DNA of 64,000 bases, from positions 1,178,001 through 1,242,000 of the forward strand of contig NZ_CP014342.1 in assembly GCF_001618685.1 (NCBI RefSeq), given 5' to 3'. Source of the stretch: Geobacillus subterraneus (GTDB lineage: Bacteria > Bacillota > Bacilli > Bacillales > Anoxybacillaceae). The first letter of the stretch is position 1. Each line of letters opens with the position of its first letter. Positions 9,350-18,476 of this stretch are shown here, piece after piece. The notes beneath the pieces are model-generated. The model worked only from the letters and a program-made list of their open reading frames with translations. It searched no databases and had not been told where the DNA came from. A program made the translations under genes and the position numbers.

Positions 9350-9760
9350 GTGCGGAAACAAAAAGTGGTAGAAACCGAGCCGTTGCTTTACATTGTGCAG
9401 CCAAAGGCCATGCGGGCTGCGGCGCATATGCAAGAAACGTTTACATGGACGAACCGCCCCCAACAGAAAGAAACGACAGATGACACCGAACAGATTGAAG
9501 AGGGGGAGGAACAGAGGGCGTTTTTCATTAAAAAGGAGTTTCAGGCGATGACGCTTGATGAGCAGCTCGCTTTTTTAACGAGGCTGCCCGCCCATTTGCC
9601 GCCGCTTAAATGCCAGTTTGCCACGAAAGAACAAAGCTATGAAGGTGTGCTGAAACGATGCACGGCGACCGAGTTGACGGTCGCCGATGAACGAGGAAAC
9701 GAAACGGCCATCGGGCGCGCACAACTTCTTTCTGTGACGATGATCGGGTTTATGCAATAA
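9350..9760 (+). CDS. cotO: Spore coat protein CotO-like
   Basis: The 136-residue product starts at GTG 9350, preceded by GGAAGGAGGAT. The upstream in-frame extension runs through the fabI terminator and is rejected. The middle is acidic (TDDTEQIEEGEEQ) and the C-terminal half, from FFIKKEFQAMTLDEQLAFLTRLP, ends in a small beta domain (YEGVLKRCTATELTVADERG). CotO of Bacillus is a late coat-assembly protein, and the fabI-cotO neighbourhood supports the name. A CATACATATA stretch about 45 bp upstream resembles a sigma-K -10 box. The assignment is mostly by context. Confidence 0.7.
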   Translation: MRKQKVVETEPLLYIVQPKAMRAAAHMQETFTWTNRPQQKETTDDTEQIEEGEEQRAFFIKKEFQAMTLDEQLAFLTRLPAHLPPLKCQFATKEQSYEGVLKRCTATELTVADERGNETAIGRAQLLSVTMIGFMQ

Positions 9761-9933
9761 AGGCACTTCGAACAAGTCATTTCCCGATCAGGCGACCCTC
9801 TTCGTCCGGCTGCCATTGTTGAAGACGTGAAGAAGCCGGCGGGCATCAAAGGTTGCTGCTGCACATGCCCGCCGCGTCGACTTGCGTCGGCCGCGTTCCT
9901 GGGGCCGTCTGCCGGCCTGGAATGCCCGTTTTT

Positions 9934-10980
9934 CTACAACGAAGCGAGCCGTCTCTCGATTTCCCCCCATTTGGCCTGTTCGTATGCCATTGCCTCGGCC
10001 AGTTCCGTCTCGGCGAGGGGCACGTTCCGGATATATTTTTCCACTGCCAGCTCATGCAAATCGTACGGAAACAGCAGATCGATCAACAGCACTTCTTTTT
10101 CCTTTTTTGTCAGCGGACGCACTTCCTCATACGCTTCGAGCACGATATCGGCTTTTGTTTTCCCTTGCGGGTCTCTGTCAAACAAAAACGGAGCCATCAT
10201 TTTACGGACATCGCGAATCGGCAAGTCAAAGGCAGCTGTATCGAGGTCGATGATCCAGACGTTTCCGTCTTCTCCGCGCAGCGAGTTCCCTGTCCCATAG
10301 TCTTGGTGGCAAAGCGACGGCCGTTTCTTCAGCTGCTCCACCCATGCCTCGTAATGAGAATCGAGGAGCTGCTGCAACACTTCCTCTCCTTTTTCAATAA
10401 AGCGGTCGATTTCGGCTAAATACAAGCGGGAAAACGGATCGTCGCGATCCAACTCGGCGAGCTGTTTCCACGCCTCGAGCTGCCGGCAGCGCTTCATGTA
10501 ATGCTTTGGCCATTTGCCGAGTTTGCTGAACACCGGCACGCCCGGCGGCGGTTCGTAACCGGACGACTGCGCATGAAAATGGGCAAGGGCGCCGATCATG
10601 GCGGTTAAATCGTCGCGGATCGCCAAATCAAACGGCGTTCCTTCGATCCAGTCGTACAGCACAAACAAAAACGGTCCGTACTTTTTAAATAGGCGGTGGT
10701 CGCGTGTCTCAATGATGCGCGGGACATAAAGCCCCTTTTTCGCCAAAGCGTCTTGCGCGTAAATCGAGAAGAGCGCCTTTTTTTCCGGGCGGCGAATGCG
10801 CTTTAAGCATTTCGGTCCGCCATCGGTATGCACTTTCCAGACGAGCGCCATTTGCCCGCTTTGCACGACGTCAATCGCTTTGGCTTCTATGTCCCACTGC
10901 TTTAACAGCAGACGCGCCATATGGACGAGCCGTTCAGCGGCGGCTGACGGCGCGGTGGAATAGACGGTTTGATCAGCCAT
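9934..10980 (-). CDS. cotI: CotS-family spore coat protein, kinase-like fold (CotI/YtaA-like)
   Basis: The 348-residue protein has an APH/choline-kinase-like fold. An ATP-lobe lysine is plausible in CLKRIRRPEKKALF. The catalytic loop LCHQDYGTGNSL has the HxDxxxxN pattern, and WIIDLDTAAFD has the metal-binding DxD, so the active site looks intact. KLGKWPKHYMKRCRQLE is shared in form with the cotS product. It is transcribed divergently from cotSA-cotS, as expected for the B. subtilis cotI/cotS locus. It probably acts on the forming spore surface; its substrate is unknown. Confidence 0.85.
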   Translation of the reverse strand: MADQTVYSTAPSAAAERLVHMARLLLKQWDIEAKAIDVVQSGQMALVWKVHTDGGPKCLKRIRRPEKKALFSIYAQDALAKKGLYVPRIIETRDHRLFKKYGPFLFVLYDWIEGTPFDLAIRDDLTAMIGALAHFHAQSSGYEPPPGVPVFSKLGKWPKHYMKRCRQLEAWKQLAELDRDDPFSRLYLAEIDRFIEKGEEVLQQLLDSHYEAWVEQLKKRPSLCHQDYGTGNSLRGEDGNVWIIDLDTAAFDLPIRDVRKMMAPFLFDRDPQGKTKADIVLEAYEEVRPLTKKEKEVLLIDLLFPYDLHELAVEKYIRNVPLAETELAEAMAYEQAKWGEIERRLASL

Positions 10981-11211
10981 CGTCAGTCCCTGCTTTCCTC
11001 TTTTTTTCTACTGTATGGCGGGCGCCGGCTGCTGTCCATAGCCGTTTATCCCGAGACGAAAAAAACGGGTGAACGTCCAGCCTGTTCTCCACCTCGAAGG
11101 GCGTTTGACGGATGCCCGTTTGCTTCACGGGCATGCACAGTAGGGAAGGAGCACACGTATGATATAAAAACAAGCTTTTGCCTGAACTTTTCGAGAAGAT
11201 GGGGGAATGTC

Positions 11212-12351
11212 ATGAAAATCGCCATGATTGCAACGGAAAAACTGCCGGTGCCAGCCATCCGGGGAGGGGCGACACAAATTTATCTCGATGCAACAGCGGC
11301 GATCATGGCGCGAAAACACGACGTCACGGTGTTGTCGATTCGCGACCGTGAGCTGCCGGATGAGGAGAAGAACAAAAACGGGGTCGCCTATCGTCGCTTC
11401 GCCCAAGAGACATACGTACAAGAAGTAGCCGCCCATTTGCGCACGGAAGCGTATGACGTCATTCACGTATGCAACCGGCCGCGCTGGATTCGCCACATCC
11501 GCGAAGCTTCGCCAGACAGCGCCATTGTGTTGAGCGTCCATAATGAAATGTTCCGGGACGATAAAATTTCGTATGCCGAAGGGATCGATTGCATTAATAC
11601 GGTTAAACAAATTGTAACCGTGAGCGACTATATCGGGGCGACCATTTGCGACCGCTTCCCGCAGGCGGCTGGAAAAGTGGCGACTGTTTATTCAGGGGTC
11701 GATGGGAAGACGTTCCAGCCGAAATGGACGGCGCAAGGAGCGAAAATCAATGCGGCTGTCCGCCGCGAGCTCGGGCTCGAGGGGAAAAAAGTCGTGCTGT
11801 TTGTCGGGCGGTTGAGCAAAGTGAAAGGCGCCCATTTGCTTCTTGAGGCGCTGCCGTCAATCACCGAAAAGCATCCGGAAGCGGTGATCGTGTTTGTCGG
11901 CTCGAAATGGTTTGGCGCTAATGAGGTAAACAGCTATGTCCGTTACTTGTATACGCTCGGAGCGCTGTACGAAAACAATGCGATGTTTATTCAGTTCGTC
12001 AAACCAGAGCAAATTCCGCAGCTGTACACGATGGCTGATCTGTTCGTTTGTCCGTCCCAGTGGCAAGAGCCGCTGGCGCGCGTTCATTATGAAGCGATGG
12101 CGGCTGGGCTGCCGATCATTACGAGCAACCGCGGGGGGAACCCCGAGGTCGTTGAGAACGGCAAAAACGGCTACATCGTCAACGACTTCAGCAACCCCGA
12201 AGCGTACGCCGCACTCATCAACAAACTGCTTGACGAACCGGCTTTTGCCAGTCAAATGGGCAAATACGGGCGGCAGAAGGCGGAACGCGAATTCAGCTGG
12301 GAAGCGGTGGCCGCAAAGCTGTTGCGCGCTTACGGGGAAGAAAGGGGGTAA
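11212..12351 (+). CDS. cotSA: Spore coat glycosyltransferase CotSA (GT4)
   Basis: The 379-residue GT-B fold enzyme is close to the 377 residues of B. subtilis CotSA. It begins MKIAMIATEKLPVPAIRGGA with the glycine-rich acceptor loop. The donor domain has VLFVGRLSKVKGAHLLLEAL and the GT4 motif EPLARVHYEAMAAGLPIITS with the EX7E glutamates. ATG 11212 follows ATGGGGGAATGTC; the longer open frame to 10969 lacks a site and crosses the divergent promoter region. It ends 5 bp before cotS. It is expected to transfer a sugar onto the coat or a coat glycan. Confidence 0.9.
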   Translation: MKIAMIATEKLPVPAIRGGATQIYLDATAAIMARKHDVTVLSIRDRELPDEEKNKNGVAYRRFAQETYVQEVAAHLRTEAYDVIHVCNRPRWIRHIREASPDSAIVLSVHNEMFRDDKISYAEGIDCINTVKQIVTVSDYIGATICDRFPQAAGKVATVYSGVDGKTFQPKWTAQGAKINAAVRRELGLEGKKVVLFVGRLSKVKGAHLLLEALPSITEKHPEAVIVFVGSKWFGANEVNSYVRYLYTLGALYENNAMFIQFVKPEQIPQLYTMADLFVCPSQWQEPLARVHYEAMAAGLPIITSNRGGNPEVVENGKNGYIVNDFSNPEAYAALINKLLDEPAFASQMGKYGRQKAEREFSWEAVAAKLLRAYGEERG

Positions 12352-12356
12352 AGCGG

Positions 12357-13376
12357 TTGCAGTCACCATGGATTGCTGCCAAGGTGCTTGAGCTGTATCC
12401 GTACCAAGTTGAACAAATAGAGCTTCAATCGGTGCGGCCGAAGGAAACGGTCTGGACGGTTGCGACAGCTGAGGGAGAGAAGATGCTGCGGCAACGGGAG
12501 GCGGTGCCGGGGCGGATGCTGTTTTATGCCGAGGCGCATCGGCATTTGCAACAGCGGCAGTTTCCGATCGCCCCGTTATGCCGGACGAAAAACGGGGGGC
12601 TGTGCGTCGCCGGCGGAACGCAGGCGTACGCGCTATATGATGCCGTCAGCGGCAAGGAAGTGAGTTATTACGATGTCGAACAGCTTGAACATGTGTTTGA
12701 ATTTCTCGGTTTGTTCCACGTTGCCTCACAACAGTTTTCTCCAAGCCCGAAGGCGAAAAAGCGAAACCGGCTCGGAAAGTGGCCAAAGACGTATACGTGG
12801 AAACTGCAGGAGCTGTCCGGCTACAAGAAAATGGCGGCTTCGTTCGTTGATGATCCGTTTTCCATCTTGTTTTCCGAGACGGTCGGTGCGATGCTCGACG
12901 CGGGCGAGGAAGCGGTCGAGCAGCTAGACAGCGATGCCTACGCCGAATGGACAGCTGGTCCGAACCGATGGACAGGGTTTATTCATAAAGACATTTCCTT
13001 GTCACACCTCGTCGAAACGGAAGAGACGATGATGATGCGCTATCTGCCAGCGGTCGTCATCGACTTGCCGGTGCGCGACATTCAAGTGCTGCTCCACAAA
13101 GTAATGAAAAAGATGGCGGTGTGGGATGAAGAATTGGCCGCGCGGCTGATTCAGGCGTATCACCGCACCCACCCGCTCACCGACGAGCAGTACAGGCTGC
13201 TTGAGGCGGAGCTGTTGTTTCCGCACTTGTTTGCCTCCGTCGCCCGCAAGTATTATTTAGGGGCAAAAGACAATTGGTCAGATGAAAAATATATGTGGGA
13301 GCTGCAGACAGCCATTACGGTCGAGCGGACAAAACAAGATGCGCTTCGCCGTACGCCGCTGCCATCGCTACTGTAA
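12357..13376 (+). CDS. cotS: Spore coat protein CotS, degenerate kinase fold
   Basis: The 339-residue protein starts at TTG 12357 behind AAAGGGGGTAAAGCG. It has the CotS-family layout (RLGKWPKTYTWKLQELSGYKK in the middle), but the catalytic loop reads FIHKDISLSHLV, with histidine where a metal-binding asparagine is expected. The later AVVIDLPVRD lacks the DxD seen in the paralogues, so it looks like a pseudokinase, probably structural. It is translationally close to cotSA. CotS in B. subtilis is a sigma-K-dependent inner coat protein. Confidence 0.85.
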   Translation: MQSPWIAAKVLELYPYQVEQIELQSVRPKETVWTVATAEGEKMLRQREAVPGRMLFYAEAHRHLQQRQFPIAPLCRTKNGGLCVAGGTQAYALYDAVSGKEVSYYDVEQLEHVFEFLGLFHVASQQFSPSPKAKKRNRLGKWPKTYTWKLQELSGYKKMAASFVDDPFSILFSETVGAMLDAGEEAVEQLDSDAYAEWTAGPNRWTGFIHKDISLSHLVETEETMMMRYLPAVVIDLPVRDIQVLLHKVMKKMAVWDEELAARLIQAYHRTHPLTDEQYRLLEAELLFPHLFASVARKYYLGAKDNWSDEKYMWELQTAITVERTKQDALRRTPLPSLL

Positions 13377-13394
13377 AGAAGGAGGTGCCTAACG

Positions 13395-13955
13395 TTGGAT
13401 CACATTCCGAAACTCGACTTGCAGCCGTTTCGTTTTTCCCCGCCCGGACCGATGGGGTGGGGATGGATGGAAGACGGTGAGTTTTTCGATCAGCTATTGC
13501 TCGGCGTAGTGGAAGCGGAAGAAGAGGAAACGGACGCTGACGTGCCGCCCGTCCTTGTCGAGCTGGCCGGAGAAGGGGAATGGCAAGAAGCCGCTGTCCC
13601 GCTGCCGCCAATAGTGGAACACAAAAAAGAAACGCGTTCGTCCGCGCCGAAAAAAGAAAAACGTCTAAAACGGCGAGAGGAGGCAAGCCAAAGCGAACGT
13701 TCGAAACGGCGAGAGGAGGCAAGCCAAAGCGAACGTCCGAAACGGCAAGCGAAGGCAGCCCGGGACGAACAATCGGAACCGTCGGAGAAGCCGGCTGCCG
13801 TCAGCCGTCCAAAACAGCACGAACCGGCGGAACAAGAAAGAGAAAAGCCGTCCGAGCGACGGATGGCCGTCTCGTTCGCCATTTCTTCCGCCCGTATTCC
13901 CCAGCCGAAAGCGGTGGGAACGCATAAAAAAGGAAACGTATTTACGATCGGATAA
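13395..13955 (+). CDS. Low-complexity charged protein downstream of cotS (YtxO position)
   Basis: The 186-residue product starts at TTG 13395 behind AAGGAGGTGCC. After an N-terminal PPGPMGWGWMEDGEFFD segment it becomes almost entirely Lys/Arg/Glu/Ser. It contains a tandem 12-residue unit (RREEASQSERSK), encoded by a 36-bp repeat. The C-terminus VSFAISSARIPQPKAVG is less biased. B. subtilis has the small coat gene ytxO here, but sequence similarity is not evident to me. The high charge suggests an unstructured spore-surface scaffold; the function is unknown. Confidence 0.75.
   Translation: MDHIPKLDLQPFRFSPPGPMGWGWMEDGEFFDQLLLGVVEAEEEETDADVPPVLVELAGEGEWQEAAVPLPPIVEHKKETRSSAPKKEKRLKRREEASQSERSKRREEASQSERPKRQAKAARDEQSEPSEKPAAVSRPKQHEPAEQEREKPSERRMAVSFAISSARIPQPKAVGTHKKGNVFTIG
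13668..13739 (+). repeat. 36-bp tandem repeat, two copies plus partial third
   Basis: Two copies (13668-13703, 13704-13739) differ at one base (TTCG/TCCG at the end), with a diverged third copy starting AAACGGCAAGCG at 13740. The repeat is in frame and duplicates 12 residues. Confidence 0.9.
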
Positions 13956-13959
13956 GGAG

Positions 13960-13988
13960 AAGGATGCCGCATCACAGGCATCCTTTTG
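13960..13988. terminator. Convergent terminator between cotS operon and ytcCBA
   Basis: AAGGATGCC pairs with GGCATCCTTTT across an 8-base loop. It ends the plus-strand cotS operon. Confidence 0.7.
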
Positions 13989-14011
13989 TGATGACTCCGG
14001 CCGCCCGGCTG

Positions 14012-15175
14012 CTAGAGGCCGGCGGTTTGCCGCTGATGGGCGGCGAGCGCCTCGTTATAGACCGCTTCAAGGCGGCCGGCGACGTGTTCAAATTGGAAGT
14101 TCGCCTCCACCCTCTCCCGCGCTGTTTCAGCCATGCGCCGGGCGTGTGTTTGTTGTTCAAACAGATAGCTGATCGCTTCCGCGAACGCCTGCTCGTTCGC
14201 ATAATCATCAACGACAAGCCCAGTTTGGCCGTGACGGACGATTTCAGTGTTGCCGCCGCGGTTGGTCGTCACAACCGGAATGCCGGCGGCCATGGCCTCG
14301 TAATGGACGCGGGCGAGCGGCTCGTGCCATTGGGAGCTGCACACAAACACGTCAGCCATTAAAAGCAGTTTCGGAATATGGCGGTGCGGCACGTAGTTCG
14401 TGAAGATGACGTGGTCACTTAGCGGCGCGGCGAGCTGATGCAGCCAGTCGATGTATTCGCTTCGGCTGTTGTCGCTAAACCATTTTCCGCCGGCGATGAC
14501 AAGCACTGTCTCAGGATGGCGGGCCAACAAGGACGGCAAGGAGCGAATCAGCACATGCGGCCCTTTTGTTTTGCTAAGCCGGCCGATAAATAACACTACT
14601 TTTTTATCGTCGAGTCCATGCGCCCGGCGCTCGGCTTGGCGGATGCGCGCCCCCTCTTCCGTCCAAACCGGGACGTATTGCTGCAAGTCCACTCCGGAAT
14701 AAATGACATTGATTTTTTTTGGATCGACCGGATAGCGGCCTGTTACCGTCCGTTTAATATATTCGCTGACGGCAGTCAGCCGCGTGCATGCCGCCAGTGC
14801 CCGCTCAGCTTCTTCCGGCGTGATTTTCAGCGGTGAAAACATGTCGTTATGAAGGCTCAGCACAAAGGCGCTGTGCGGCGCCGCGGCCTGGTAACTAGCG
14901 AGCGGCGCAGGGCGATTGAACACATGGACGACGTCGAAACGGTTTGCGGCCAGCGCACGCGCCACATCAGCTTCATATGTCATCTTCGGAAAGCGGATGT
15001 AGCGGATGTTTCCAGTTGTCTCTTCATGCGGCAAGAGCGGATCGGCGACAGAGAAAATGGTCAGTTCGTGGCGGCGGGCAATGAGCGGAGCGATTCCGTC
15101 AATCATCACTTGAATCGCACCGCCCTTTATTGCCGGTGAAGGCAGTTTTTCTGTGCAAACGTAGGCGATGTTCAT
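14012..15175 (-). CDS. ytcC: Glycosyltransferase YtcC-like (GT4)
   Basis: The 387-residue protein starts MNIAYVCTEKLPSPAIKGGA at ATG 15175, overlapping the epimerase stop by 4 bases. It closely parallels CotSA (VLFIGRLSKTKGPHVLIRSLPS, EPLARVHYEAMAAGIPVVTT), suggesting duplication of one ancestral gene. The EX7E motif of retaining GT4 enzymes is intact. It is last in a three-gene operon with a UDP-sugar epimerase and a UDP-glucose dehydrogenase, as in B. subtilis ytcABC, so it probably uses a UDP-uronate or its epimer. Confidence 0.88.
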   Translation of the reverse strand: MNIAYVCTEKLPSPAIKGGAIQVMIDGIAPLIARRHELTIFSVADPLLPHEETTGNIRYIRFPKMTYEADVARALAANRFDVVHVFNRPAPLASYQAAAPHSAFVLSLHNDMFSPLKITPEEAERALAACTRLTAVSEYIKRTVTGRYPVDPKKINVIYSGVDLQQYVPVWTEEGARIRQAERRAHGLDDKKVVLFIGRLSKTKGPHVLIRSLPSLLARHPETVLVIAGGKWFSDNSRSEYIDWLHQLAAPLSDHVIFTNYVPHRHIPKLLLMADVFVCSSQWHEPLARVHYEAMAAGIPVVTTNRGGNTEIVRHGQTGLVVDDYANEQAFAEAISYLFEQQTHARRMAETARERVEANFQFEHVAGRLEAVYNEALAAHQRQTAGL

Positions 15176-16128
15176 GTCTGACCACCTTCGTATAATGAAC
15201 GGATGTATTCGATTTCTTTTTGCAGTCCATCGATAAGCGTGACCGTCGGTTCGTATGCGAGCAGCCGCTCTGCCTTCGTCAGGTCGGCCCATGTCTGTTT
15301 CGGCTCCCCGCGGGCGGCTGGCGTATAATGGATTGTCGCCTTTCTCCCGGTCAGCGCTTCAAGCAGGCGAATCACCTCATTGACGGATGCCCGTTCTTTT
15401 CCGCCGATGTTGATCGTTTCTCCGACTGCGCGGTCCTGCTCAAGCGCGGCTGCTGTCCCGTTGATACAGTCGGAAATATAGGTGAAGTCGCGCGACTGCG
15501 TGCCGTCGCCGAATACGGTGAGCGGCTGGCCGGCGAGCAGTTGGCGGATAAAGCGGTGGAACGACATATCGGGGCGCTGGCGCGGACCGTAAACGGTAAA
15601 ATAGCGCAAAATGACGACCGGCACAGCAAACTCGCGGAAATAGACGCGGCATAAATGCTCACCGGTAAGTTTCGTAATGCCGTATGGGGAGAGCGGAACC
15701 GGTTCGAGCGTTTCGGACAGCGGGCCGCTCCGCTCGCCGTAAACGGACGAGGTTGAAGCATAGATGAACCGTTTGAGCGGCAAGTCTTTGCACGCTTCAA
15801 GCAGCCGCTGCGTAACGGAAATGTTGTGCACCGCATAAGCGGCAAAGTCCGTTCCCCAGCTCGTTCGCACGCCGGGCATGCCGGCTAAATGGTATACGGC
15901 ATCCACATCTGTTAACAACGCGGGCAAGTCGGCGGTCAGCAGATCGGTCTCAACGAATGTAAACCGCGGATGGGCTTGCAACTGGGCGATGTTTTTTGCT
16001 TTCAGCGGCGCCGGTGTCGGGCCGAGAAAGCCGTCGACGCCGATGACTTGGTGCCGGTCGTTTTCGAGCAGTTTTTCACATAAATGGGAGCCGATAAACC
16101 CGGCCGCCCCGGTGACGAGGATGTTCAT
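15172..16128 (-). CDS. ytcB: NAD-dependent UDP-sugar epimerase (YtcB-like)
   Basis: The 318-residue extended SDR begins MNILVTGAAGFIGSHL with the Rossmann GxxGxxG. It has the STSSVYG strand and the catalytic YGITK (YxxxK). SFHRFIRQLLAGQPLTVFG and SRDFTYISD are typical of UDP-glucuronate/UDP-galactose epimerases. It overlaps genes on both sides by 4 bases. Placed after a UDP-glucose dehydrogenase, the likely substrate is UDP-glucuronate, giving UDP-galacturonate, but this is inference. Confidence 0.9.
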   Translation of the reverse strand: MNILVTGAAGFIGSHLCEKLLENDRHQVIGVDGFLGPTPAPLKAKNIAQLQAHPRFTFVETDLLTADLPALLTDVDAVYHLAGMPGVRTSWGTDFAAYAVHNISVTQRLLEACKDLPLKRFIYASTSSVYGERSGPLSETLEPVPLSPYGITKLTGEHLCRVYFREFAVPVVILRYFTVYGPRQRPDMSFHRFIRQLLAGQPLTVFGDGTQSRDFTYISDCINGTAAALEQDRAVGETINIGGKERASVNEVIRLLEALTGRKATIHYTPAARGEPKQTWADLTKAERLLAYEPTVTLIDGLQKEIEYIRSLYEGGQT

Positions 16129-17408
16129 GGACGCCCCACCCCCATGTAGCGCAAACCGCTCTGTTCGACAGCAAGGCGATCCAAACAATTTCGTCCGTCA
16201 AAGACGAGCGTCCCGTTCATCGCTGCTTTCACCTCTGACCAGTCAAGCGTGCAAAATTCGTCCCAGTCGGTGGCGATGACTAAGCCATCCGCTCCTTGGA
16301 TCGCTTCGTGCACCGACCGCACTTGTTTGACATTGGCAAGGGGGGATGTCAGCGTCGCCTTCGGGTCGTAGGCGGCGACCGTGCAGCCCGCTTCGCTTAA
16401 TCGACGGATGAGCGCTTCGGCGGGGGAAAAACGGGTATCGTCCGTGTTCGGCTTAAAGGCGATGCCAAGCACAGCGATTTTTTTGCCGTGCAGCGGGGCA
16501 AGCACTTGATTCAGTTTGTCGAGGCAAACGTCGAGCTGGGTGGCGTTGACCGACTGCACTGCTTGCAACAGGTGCGGCTCGACATGGCGCGAGCGCGCCG
16601 CATGTTCGAGCGCTTTCACATCTTTTGGAAAGCAGGAGCCGCCATAGCCGAGACCGGCTCGCAAAAAATGCGGGCCGATGCGCGGATCGAAGCCGATCCC
16701 GCGGGCGATGTCGTTGACATCGACGGCAAACGCGTCGCAAATGCGCGCCATTTCGTTGATAAAGGATATTTTGGTTGCTAAAAAGGCATTGGCGGCGTAT
16801 TTGATGAGTTCCGCTCCAGTGAGGCTCGTCGTGACGTAAGGAGCGTTGATGCCGGCGTACATTGCCTGCACGACAGCGAGCGACCGATCGTCGTCCGGCT
16901 CGAGGCCGACGACGATTTTGTCCGGGTGAAACATATCGTAAACGGCCGACCCTTCGCGCAAAAACTCCGGATTGGACACGATGCGAAATAAATGCGGCGC
17001 CATTCCTTTCCGGATGAGCTCAGTACGCATCCATTCATTCGTTCCCGGCGGGACAGTGCTTTTCGTGATGATCGTTTTGTATGATTCGACCGTTGCGGCT
17101 AGGCGTTCGAGCACCGCTTCGATATAGCGCAAGTCGGCGCTGCCGTCCGGCCGCGGCGGAGTGCCGACGCAAATGACAATGACGGCCGCCCGTTTAATAT
17201 AATCCCAGCGGCCGCTAAATGTTAAATAGTTGCAGTTTTTAGTGACCAACTCTTCTAACCCCGGTTCATAAAACGGGATTTCCCCGTTGTTGAGCAGGCG
17301 AATTTTCCGTTCATCTTGATCGATGCAATGCACCTCATGCCCAAGTTCAGCAAGGACGGCTGCAGTGGTCAGTCCGACGTAGCCAGCGCCGATGATGCAG
17401 ATGTTCAT
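16125..17408 (-). CDS. ytcA: UDP-glucose 6-dehydrogenase (YtcA/TuaD family)
   Basis: The 427-residue enzyme oxidises UDP-glucose to UDP-glucuronate with two NAD. Motifs are MNICIIGAGYVGLTTAAVLAE, VGTPPRPDGSADL, STVPPGTNEW, NPEFLREGSAVYD, and the catalytic cysteine in GYGGSCFPKDVKAL. The C-terminal VLGIAFKPNTDDTRFSPA is complete. It is first in the ytcA-ytcB-ytcC operon. The divergent ytdA gene would make its substrate. Confidence 0.95.
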   Translation of the reverse strand: MNICIIGAGYVGLTTAAVLAELGHEVHCIDQDERKIRLLNNGEIPFYEPGLEELVTKNCNYLTFSGRWDYIKRAAVIVICVGTPPRPDGSADLRYIEAVLERLAATVESYKTIITKSTVPPGTNEWMRTELIRKGMAPHLFRIVSNPEFLREGSAVYDMFHPDKIVVGLEPDDDRSLAVVQAMYAGINAPYVTTSLTGAELIKYAANAFLATKISFINEMARICDAFAVDVNDIARGIGFDPRIGPHFLRAGLGYGGSCFPKDVKALEHAARSRHVEPHLLQAVQSVNATQLDVCLDKLNQVLAPLHGKKIAVLGIAFKPNTDDTRFSPAEALIRRLSEAGCTVAAYDPKATLTSPLANVKQVRSVHEAIQGADGLVIATDWDEFCTLDWSEVKAAMNGTLVFDGRNCLDRLAVEQSGLRYMGVGRP

Positions 17409-17587
17409 GCTAATAGGCCTCCTTCGCGAAATCTCCGGCTTTTATAGCGTATTAACGGACAAGCTTTGTTTGCTACATGACAAGCGCCTAAAACGCCGGA
17501 AATCAGACGGCCTATTTTCGGGGGACAACCTTCCCTGCCATTCGGAACCGAATACGATAAAGATATAGAAGACAAGGGGGGGAAGCG

Positions 17588-18394
17588 ATGGTCAAAAAAG
17601 CGATCATCCCCGCGGCCGGGTATGGGACAAGAGGCTTGCCGGTGACGAAAGTCATTCCGAAAGAGATGTTTCCTATCGGCGCTAAGCCGGCGATTCAATA
17701 TATTGTGGAGGAGGCGTTTGCCTCGGGAATTGAGGAGCTGCTCATTATTGTCTCGCGGGCGAAAAGCTTAATCGTCGACTACTTTGACCGCTCTTTAGAG
17801 CTCGAGGCGTTTTTAGAACGGCGGAATAAGACACATTTGTTGAAGGAGGAGTTCATCCCTTCCGGACAAATTTATTATACGCGCCAGCCGTATGCGCGGG
17901 GATTAGGGGATGCCGTCCGGCTTGGCAAGTCGTTTGTCGGCGGCGAGCCGTTTGCCGTGCTGTTGCCTGACGATATCGTGTTGCATGAAGGGACTCCGGC
18001 TATTCGGCAGCTCATTGAGCAGTACGAACGATGTGGGCAAAGCGTTGTCGGTTTAAATCAAGTAGGGAGAAACGAATTGCATAAATACGGCGTCATCCGC
18101 GGTGAACCGCTCACCGATGGCGCGTATAGCATCACCGATATGGTGGAAAAGCCAAAAACGAACCCGCCGTCCGACTTGGCCGTCATCGGCCGCTACGTGT
18201 TCACGCCGGCCATTTTTTCCTATTTAGAGGCGCTGCCAACCCTCGGAGACGAAGAAATTCAGCTGACCGAGGCCATCCGCCGTCTGGCGGCCGCGGAAGG
18301 ATGCCAAGGGAAACTGATCGCCGGAACACGGTTTGATATCGGTACAGCTGACGGCTATATGGCGTTGCTTTCGGCCGTTTGGAAAGAAAATTAA
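17588..18394 (+). CDS. ytdA: UTP-glucose-1-phosphate uridylyltransferase (YtdA/GtaB family)
   Basis: The 268-residue enzyme makes UDP-glucose from UTP and glucose-1-phosphate. It starts MVKKAIIPAAGYGTRGLPVT at ATG 17588 behind AAGGGGGGAAGCG. KVIPKEMFPIGAKPAIQYIVEE, LPDDIVLHEGTPA and DMVEKPKTNPPSD are GalU/GtaB signatures. It is 20-30 residues shorter than housekeeping GtaB. It is divergent from ytcA, so the two probably share a sporulation-controlled promoter region at 17409-17587. Confidence 0.92.
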   Translation: MVKKAIIPAAGYGTRGLPVTKVIPKEMFPIGAKPAIQYIVEEAFASGIEELLIIVSRAKSLIVDYFDRSLELEAFLERRNKTHLLKEEFIPSGQIYYTRQPYARGLGDAVRLGKSFVGGEPFAVLLPDDIVLHEGTPAIRQLIEQYERCGQSVVGLNQVGRNELHKYGVIRGEPLTDGAYSITDMVEKPKTNPPSDLAVIGRYVFTPAIFSYLEALPTLGDEEIQLTEAIRRLAAAEGCQGKLIAGTRFDIGTADGYMALLSAVWKEN

Positions 18395-18443
18395 ACGCTC
18401 CTCCGCCTACGCGCATAGTTGGAAATGAGGGCGGTTCGGAATG

Positions 18444-18476
18444 AAAAAACCAGGTGCAAACTACCTGGTTTTTTTT
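18444..18476. terminator. Bidirectional terminator
   Basis: AAAAAACCAGGT pairs with ACCTGGTTTTTTTT, with A and T runs suiting both strands. It overlaps the last codons of the minus-strand glycosyltransferase. Confidence 0.85.

Noticed and set aside
13490-13981. Ser-rich open frame opposite the repeat protein
   Set aside because: It is the complementary shadow of a repetitive, highly charged gene and lacks a ribosome binding site.
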